IMG/VR virus record: IMGVR_UViG_3300027771_000036
Location: 1-40,167 of that record
Source of the DNA: a virus
Length of the DNA stretch: 40,167 bases
Strand: one strand, 5' to 3'
Shown here: in pieces, positions 36,797 to 40,167 of the stretch
Position numbering within the stretch: position 1 is the first letter of the stretch
Layout: every line of letters begins with the position of its first letter
The notes under the pieces: model-generated
Databases searched by the model: none
Seen by the model: the letters and a program-made list of their open reading frames with translations, nothing else
What the model was told of the DNA's origin: nothing
Program-made: the position numbers and the translations under genes

Positions 36797-36826
36797 CTAC
36801 CGCAGCATTAGCTTGCACCTCCTTAC
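36797..36826 (-). promoter_or_regulatory. Perfect Shine-Dalgarno with three-codon ORF, or anti-SD mimic
   Basis: The minus strand reads TAAGGAGGTG (36816-36825), 7 nt, then ATG CTG CGG TAG: a full-length SD at ideal spacing before a Met-Leu-Arg-stop minigene. The plus strand of the same site is CACCTCCTTA, identical to the 3' end of bacterial 16S rRNA. Which strand is used is unknown. Confidence 0.45.
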
Positions 36827-36946
36827 ACCGTAGATAAACGAATTCCGCAATATAGCCTAAAAAGCAACCAATTTGTATAAGCTAAAAATACTAAAATTTT
36901 TTTAGTAATGTGGGCTGTTCTTGACCTTCAGTAGATGAATTTACCA

Positions 36947-36959
36947 TAGGGTGACCCTA
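36947..36959. promoter_or_regulatory. 13-bp palindrome, candidate operator
   Basis: TAGGGT-G-ACCCTA is a perfect inverted repeat around a central G. It lies 20 nt downstream of a TTGACC hexamer (36921-36926), where a regulator could control a rightward promoter; the matching -10 is poor. Confidence 0.4.
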
Positions 36960-36977
36960 GAGGGTGAGGCTTCCTGT

Positions 36978-37043
36978 GGTGAGTACTGTAAAACCAAAAG
37001 TATGTAAATATTGTATAAATTTATTATAAGGGTATTACTCACC
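36978..37043. repeat. 8-bp inverted repeat flanking an AT-rich stretch
   Basis: GGTGAGTA (36978-36985) and TACTCACC (37036-37043) are perfect complements 50 nt apart. The DNA between them is very AT-rich (TATTGTATAAATTTATTATA), as in promoter or origin unwinding elements. Confidence 0.45.
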
Positions 37044-37230
37044 TAAAGTTCTATAACAAGATGGAGTACCCCCCCACTTTAAACACATAACCATCTTTAT
37101 TACTTACTCATATAGCAGTCCTATACTCAAGGCTATTCTACCCCTCTGACGTGAGAGCGTGCTGCCTGCTGGTAGTCTTATGAGTGGTATAAGTACACTC
37201 GTGCTTACCTATATTAATGGAGTAAACGTT

Positions 37231-37566
37231 ATGGCTGCTAATACAACTGTAATTCTAGTACAAGCTATCAATCTTAAAGGTGAGAAGTCTGAGCCTATCA
37301 AGATGTACCATACGCCTAATGGTGTGTTACGTGGTGAGTTTGTACTAAAGGTTACCGATGCTGGTGTTAATCAGAATGGATACTCACAGGTACGAGTAGG
37401 TAACTTTGGTCTAGGGTTGGTTGGTACACACAGTGCTGATTATGTCGAAGATAAGCTTACTGGCTTTAGACGTAAGAGCGGTGAAGAAGTGTATATAAAG
37501 GCTGAGAAGTATGTGGAGGAATTCGCTACTGCCAAAAGTCTTGATGCTATTACTGAAGAGTTCTAG
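37231..37566 (+). CDS. Unknown early protein, 111 aa
   Basis: The ATG at 37231 has GGAG about 8 nt upstream; an in-frame start 72 nt earlier lacks an SD. MAANTTVILVQAINLKGEKS leads into a beta-rich central part (NGVLRGEFVLKVTDAGVNQN) and a helical end with KAEKYVEEFATAKSLD. No recognised family. It is the first plus-strand gene right of the control region, and a small early or host-interaction protein is plausible. No transmembrane or signal segment. Confidence 0.75.
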   Translation: MAANTTVILVQAINLKGEKSEPIKMYHTPNGVLRGEFVLKVTDAGVNQNGYSQVRVGNFGLGLVGTHSADYVEDKLTGFRRKSGEEVYIKAEKYVEEFATAKSLDAITEEF

Positions 37567-37583
37567 CTAACAGTTGAATACTT

Positions 37584-37628
37584 AATAGGTAGTGCAAGTG
37601 CCTATTGTGAATTCAATTAACGTTAATT
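37584..37628 (+). promoter_or_regulatory. Hairpin and 14-bp palindrome between two early genes
   Basis: AATAGGTA (37584-37591) pairs with TGCCTATT (37599-37606) with one G-T pair and a 7-nt loop. Just after it AATTAACGTTAATT (37615-37628) is a perfect palindrome. There is no T-run, so a terminator is unlikely; an operator or mRNA processing site is more likely. Confidence 0.4.
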
Positions 37629-37653
37629 ATATTAAACAAATTAGGAGTCAATT

Positions 37654-37998
37654 ATGGCTGTAGCAAAGAAAGTTGAAGTAGAACAACCGGTTGTAGAAGA
37701 ACTAACTCACTTACAGCAGCAAATGTTGAAGCTTATGAGTCAACCAAAGAAGAAAGAAAAGAGTTCTGGATTAGGCTTTATGTGGAATAACACCACTACA
37801 GCTGTTGGAGAATTATCGGGTACTGTGGCGGAAGCTGCTACTGCTACTCGATTAATGGCTAGCTTAGGTGTTGCTCAGGCAATGCAAGCAAATATGGAAG
37901 CTGACCAAGAATTACTATCAGCATATGGTATTGAAGCAAACGGTTACGAGGCAGTAGAAGCCGCTAAACTACTTAAGAAACTAATCTTAGGCAGATAA
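37654..37998 (+). CDS. Unknown early protein, 114 aa
   Basis: AGGAG lies 7 nt before the ATG. The first 50 residues are charged (VAKKVEVEQPVVEELTHLQQ, SQPKKKEKSSG), then a Gly/Trp segment (LGFMWNNTT) and an Ala-rich helical half (ELSGTVAEAATATRLMASLG, AKLLKKLILGR). No transmembrane segment is certain and no family was recognised. Soluble, helical and part of the rightward cluster. Confidence 0.75.
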   Translation: MAVAKKVEVEQPVVEELTHLQQQMLKLMSQPKKKEKSSGLGFMWNNTTTAVGELSGTVAEAATATRLMASLGVAQAMQANMEADQELLSAYGIEANGYEAVEAAKLLKKLILGR

Positions 37999-38041
37999 TA
38001 ATTAACGTCCGAGATGACACTAAACTATTTGGAGTATTATT

Positions 38042-38161
38042 ATGAGTGCTGTTGAAGTGTTTGCAGATGTATTGGTTGATGATTATGGTCTTAGTGGTGC
38101 TATTGTGTACTGTAGAGAACATGAGTTATGGTATGAACTTGAGTACTTACATACTAAGTAA
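38042..38161 (+). CDS. 39-residue acidic protein
   Basis: MSAVEVFADVLVDDYGLSGA followed by IVYCREHELWYELEYLHTK. GGAG lies 8 nt before the ATG, and a clean terminator follows the stop by 20 nt, supporting a real last gene of this transcript. No recognised family. Confidence 0.7.
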   Translation: MSAVEVFADVLVDDYGLSGAIVYCREHELWYELEYLHTK

Positions 38162-38180
38162 CAGGTTTGGTAAATTAATC

Positions 38181-38211
38181 AAGAGTGGCTTAGGCTGCTC
38201 TTTTTTTTTTT
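38181..38211 (+). terminator. Strong intrinsic terminator ending the first rightward unit
   Basis: AAGAGTGGC, loop TTAG, GCTGCTCTT: a 9-bp stem with two G-T pairs, followed by a run of about 11 T. It is directly after the 39-residue gene. Confidence 0.9.
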
Positions 38212-38424
38212 CTCCCCTCTACCAAGTTCAAAAAATAATGACATCACACTCAGTTCAAGACAACACACACAGACATTACACAAAGGTCAAGACATAACAC
38301 TCCTTGTGGATAGTCTTTGTGATACTTTCTAAGGGATAGCCTTTTTCCTCTCTCGGAGTCTTGTGATAGGAGCTACAAGAATAAGTGTAGTGTTAACTAT
38401 TAATTTAAACTAAATAAGAGGTAA
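38212..38424 (+). other. Long leader with direct repeats before the next early gene
   Basis: No ORF is convincing. It holds TCAAGACA...ACAC units at about 38255 and 38287, and a direct repeat AGTCTT(T)GTGATA at 38312-38324 and 38357-38368. ACTCC (38299-38303) and GGAGT (38355-38359), plus CTTGT/ACAAG (38360-38364, 38375-38379), could fold it. It may be a 5' leader or small RNA; no strong promoter was seen. Confidence 0.4.
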
Positions 38425-38658
38425 ATGATGGAACTATTAATATTAATAATAGGTGTAGTACTGGTGTGGAAGTTTTCCAGTGTGCTCAATGCGTTGAGTA
38501 TGGCTGGCAGAACTAAAGCTGAAGTAATGTGTGAAGAAGTATTGATGGATGCTGCTGAAGAGCGTACTCAATTAGTTACTGACTTCAAAATAAAGATAGA
38601 AGGCAAGGAAATATCATCTCATCAAGAAGTGTTAACGATGTTAAAGATGAAAAAATAG
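38425..38658 (+). CDS. Small single-TM membrane protein
   Basis: 77 residues with AAGAGG about 4-7 nt before tandem ATG codons (38425 and 38428). Residues 2-18 (MELLILIIGVVLVWKFS) form one transmembrane helix; the rest is a charged cytoplasmic helix (TKAEVMCEEVLMDAAEERTQ) and a short end. Such proteins in early phage clusters often act on the host membrane; no family was recognised. Confidence 0.75.
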   Translation: MMELLILIIGVVLVWKFSSVLNALSMAGRTKAEVMCEEVLMDAAEERTQLVTDFKIKIEGKEISSHQEVLTMLKMKK

Positions 38659-38702
38659 TCCCTAATGTGAGGTGGTCAAATTGACGAAAAAGTAGGGATT
38701 AT
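38655..38702 (+). promoter_or_regulatory. Nested hairpin over the stop codon of the TM gene
   Basis: ATAGTCCCTA (38655-38664) pairs with TAGGGATTAT (38693-38702), one G-T; inside lies GTCAA-A-TTGAC (38675-38685). TTGACG (38681-38686) with TATTAT (38706-38711) 19 nt on is a weak promoter candidate for the next genes. It may be an operator or mRNA structure. Confidence 0.45.
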
Positions 38703-38791
38703 CGCTATTATTTACGATTCTTTCAATTCCACCCCAATTTAGCACTACCTCCAATTCAAGTACACACCTTCACACACAACAAGGATAAATA

Positions 38792-39043
38792 ATGGTTAAC
38801 CTAAACCATACAGGACCTCTTGGTAACAAGTCCTGCAGAACGCATAAACATAACACTCAATTATGTACAGTAGAATTCACTACTATTTTAGGCTTAACGC
38901 AAACAGAGATAGTTAAATACAATACTGATGATGACTTAAACCGTTGGGTAACTAACTATAAATTAGCTTATTGCCCAAGTGCTACTCATAGGGTTGACTC
39001 AGTAAGTAAAGCTAAAGTATCAGATAAAATTAATATTGCTTAA
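38792..39043 (+). CDS. Unknown early protein, 83 aa
   Basis: AAGGATA lies about 7 nt before the ATG. MVNLNHTGPLGNKSCRTHKH has several His/Cys, then a helical LGLTQTEIVKYNTDDDLNRW. The C-terminal third is polar and no family was recognised. It starts a tightly packed run of small genes sharing similar SD sequences. Confidence 0.7.
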   Translation: MVNLNHTGPLGNKSCRTHKHNTQLCTVEFTTILGLTQTEIVKYNTDDDLNRWVTNYKLAYCPSATHRVDSVSKAKVSDKINIA

Positions 39044-39058
39044 ATACCGGAGAACAGT

Positions 39059-39256
39059 ATGACAACCAAAGAACATATGCTCACATACAATGAAGAATGT
39101 ACTAACTGTGGTATTAACCTAGTAGTAGAACCTCGCAGGAACTCATTAGGTACCACTTTATGTACTAACACTAAGTACGGCATAAGGTTAAGCATTAAGC
39201 AAACAGAGGAGCTTATAGAGCAGCTCACTAACATAGTAAAAGAATCTAAAGGATAG
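39059..39256 (+). CDS. Unknown early protein, 65 aa, with CxxC
   Basis: GGAG lies about 8 nt before the ATG. The CTNC pair (about residues 14-17) and a later C35 might bind a metal but the set is incomplete. The C-terminal half is helical (LSIKQTEELIEQLTNIVKES). 15 nt after the previous gene and 5 nt before the next. Function unknown. Confidence 0.7.
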   Translation: MTTKEHMLTYNEECTNCGINLVVEPRRNSLGTTLCTNTKYGIRLSIKQTEELIEQLTNIVKESKG

Positions 39257-39261
39257 AAATT

Positions 39262-39465
39262 ATGCATTTATACAAAAGCTGGGACGACAGCTATTACTTA
39301 ACAACTACCTATGACGGTGAAGTTGGCCACATAGTAAGCGGTCTAAGCATAAAAAGCGTAAAGGTCATATATAAACATGCAGGATTTAAGAAAACTTTGT
39401 CTGTAGTAAAAGCCATGCTAAATATGCGCTCTACCACTACTGTTTACACTATAGAAGGGTATTAA
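39262..39465 (+). CDS. Unknown early protein, 67 aa
   Basis: The SD AAAGGA overlaps the stop of the previous gene (AAAGGATAG). The sequence MHLYKSWDDSYYLTTTYDGE is aromatic and beta-rich, then basic (KSVKVIYKHAGFKKTLSVVK). No recognised motif. Part of the packed rightward cluster. Confidence 0.7.
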   Translation: MHLYKSWDDSYYLTTTYDGEVGHIVSGLSIKSVKVIYKHAGFKKTLSVVKAMLNMRSTTTVYTIEGY

Positions 39466-39476
39466 GGACAGAAATT

Positions 39477-39587
39477 ATGATGTTAATAACAGGCGCATTA
39501 GGCTTAACAGCAATACTATTTGGACTCTACGCAGTAGTGTTCATTATAGCTGTTATACATAAATTAATTACCGGTAAACCAATGTAA
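39477..39587 (+). CDS. 36-residue single-TM protein
   Basis: MMLITGALGLTAILFGLYAV and VFIIAVIHKLITGKPM: essentially one transmembrane helix with a short basic tail. AAGGA lies about 8 nt before the ATG. The frame is intact between its neighbours in the same spacing pattern, which supports expression. Function unknown. Confidence 0.65.
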   Translation: MMLITGALGLTAILFGLYAVVFIIAVIHKLITGKPM

Positions 39588-39597
39588 GGATAGAACT

Positions 39598-39861
39598 ATG
39601 AAAATTGAAGGTGAATTTCCGTACAACAATGATAAAAATACTCTTGTACAAAATGGAACTATAGATTTCTCTCACGGGGAGTTAGAGATAGGTATTGTAG
39701 GTAGCGACACTATGGAAATAGAGTTAGATATGTTCAGAGGTGAGGACATAGTGGCTTTAGCCGCATCTATACATCAGTTCGGACTTAGTAAAATACGTCA
39801 TGAAGAAGCAAATCCAGGCAACAGTATTATTATAAGAACTCAATCAAGTTACTCAGTATAA
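39598..39861 (+). CDS. Unknown early protein, 87 aa
   Basis: TAAGGATAGAA precedes the ATG. The protein is acidic and beta-rich at the start (GTIDFSHGELEIGIVGSDTM) with a helical middle (GEDIVALAASIHQFGLSK). No recognised family. Its stop (TAA) forms the start of the next gene's SD. Confidence 0.7.
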   Translation: MKIEGEFPYNNDKNTLVQNGTIDFSHGELEIGIVGSDTMEIELDMFRGEDIVALAASIHQFGLSKIRHEEANPGNSIIIRTQSSYSV

Positions 39862-39871
39862 GGATAGAACC

Positions 39872-40167
39872 ATGGAAACTAAAGTTGATATTACTAAAGA
39901 TGTACAGGCGTTACATAAGTTTAATGAAATCAAAGAATTAACTACTGTGCACGGTGAGATAGTTAAAGTGGAGGTTAAAGAATCTACTGAGGGTGATACA
40001 TACTACTTCTTACCGGATGATAGTGTAATTCATGAAGATAACTGGAATGAAATTGATAGTGCTAGTGGAGACTATTGGACGTATCAGTTTGGTTATGAAG
40101 ATGAGCAAGTACTACTTGACTACTACTTAGGTGAAGCTGACCAACAAGCAGTTGACAACGTGTGTCA
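39872..40167 (+). CDS. Acidic early protein, C-terminus outside window (partial)
   Basis: The frame is open from the ATG at 39872 to the right edge (98 codons). It has TAAGGATAGAA upstream. The product is acidic and rich in Tyr and Trp (YYFLPDDSVIHEDNWNEIDS, DYWTYQFGYEDEQVLLDYYL), a composition sometimes seen in DNA-mimic or inhibitor proteins of phages; that is speculation. The real end lies beyond the window. Confidence 0.7.
   Translation, partial: METKVDITKDVQALHKFNEIKELTTVHGEIVKVEVKESTEGDTYYFLPDDSVIHEDNWNEIDSASGDYWTYQFGYEDEQVLLDYYLGEADQQAVDNVC

Larger units (their letters stand above)
36482..37230. other. Divergent non-coding control region (about 750 bp)
   Basis: No convincing coding frame of useful length is seen on either strand. 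It separates leftward genes from rightward early genes. Contents: a minus-strand promoter candidate, several TTATAA repeats including a 16-bp palindrome, an 11-bp inverted repeat, an anti-SD-like decamer, a 13-bp palindrome, an 8-bp inverted repeat around an AT-rich stretch and a C-run (37070-37076). Likely roles are divergent promoters and operators, a structured RNA, or a replication origin; the sequence alone does not decide. Confidence 0.7.

Noticed and set aside
36744-36800. A tRNA-like arrangement around the 11-bp inverted repeat.
   Set aside because: No TTCRANY T-loop, no acceptor stem and no plausible anticodon arm were found on either strand.
36885-36910. TACTAAAA-TTT-TTTTAGTA as an intrinsic terminator.
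   Set aside because: The stem is only A-T pairs apart from one G-C pair and no T-run follows the stem, so termination is unlikely.
37159-37230. Upstream extension of the 111-aa early gene to 37159.
   Set aside because: No SD precedes that start, while ATG 37231 has GGAG at good spacing.

Overview
This window looks like the structural and lysis half of a tailed bacteriophage genome (Caudoviricetes) with AT-rich DNA. Recognisable parts are a large terminase, a probable small terminase, a P22-type portal, a scaffold, an N4-gp56-type major capsid protein, a head-tail adaptor, several very large fibre proteins and a holin/endolysin pair. I see no tape measure, tail sheath or tail tube. Long helical, partly membrane-spanning proteins instead occupy the far left end, which fits a short-tailed (podovirus-like) virion with internal ejection proteins. 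Good sigma-70 promoters and canonical Shine-Dalgarno (SD) sites suggest a Gram-negative host whose own RNA polymerase reads the late genes; the lipoprotein box agrees with this. BspA/DUF285 repeats and the overall style suggest a marine gammaproteobacterial host, but that is inference.

Layout. From about 36.5 kb down to 1, nearly every gene is on the minus strand. In transcription order: YopX-like, two small proteins (one with a ribbon-helix-helix-like start), ParB-like, a tiny acidic ORF, a T5orf172/GIY-YIG-like protein, probable small terminase, large terminase, adaptor, 1374-aa fibre, tail-assembly-chaperone-like protein, 347-aa fibre, 655-aa PKD/DUF285 protein, second chaperone-like protein, 3-TM holin, M15 endolysin, 2-TM protein, portal, small head proteins, scaffold, major capsid protein, HeH-like protein, small tail protein, 2045-aa fibre, 336-aa YGL-repeat protein, SAM-binding protein, ThiE-like protein, then a run of coiled-coil and membrane internal virion proteins that leaves the window at base 1. 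The order is unusual because the fibres and lysis genes sit between terminase/adaptor and portal/capsid.

From about 37.2 kb to the right edge, small plus-strand genes follow one another closely. Most are unknown, each has its own SD site, and they look like early or accessory genes. A gap of about 750 bp at 36.48-37.23 kb separates the two transcription directions. It holds several perfect inverted repeats, a 10-nt sequence identical to the 16S anti-SD (on the opposite strand a perfect SD followed by a three-codon ORF), and promoter candidates. It is a candidate control region or origin.

Most interesting points: a ThiE/TenI-like enzyme with altered phosphate-binding residues, coupled to a SAM-dependent enzyme-like gene inside the tail/virion region; a lone plus-strand lipoprotein gene beside them; a 30-codon mini-paralogue of the start of the next virion gene; two proteins carrying DUF285 repeats whose variation clusters at fixed positions; and the structured divergent control region. 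Several genes too short for routine ORF calling (30-58 codons) are listed, and several starts are moved to sites with better SD support.
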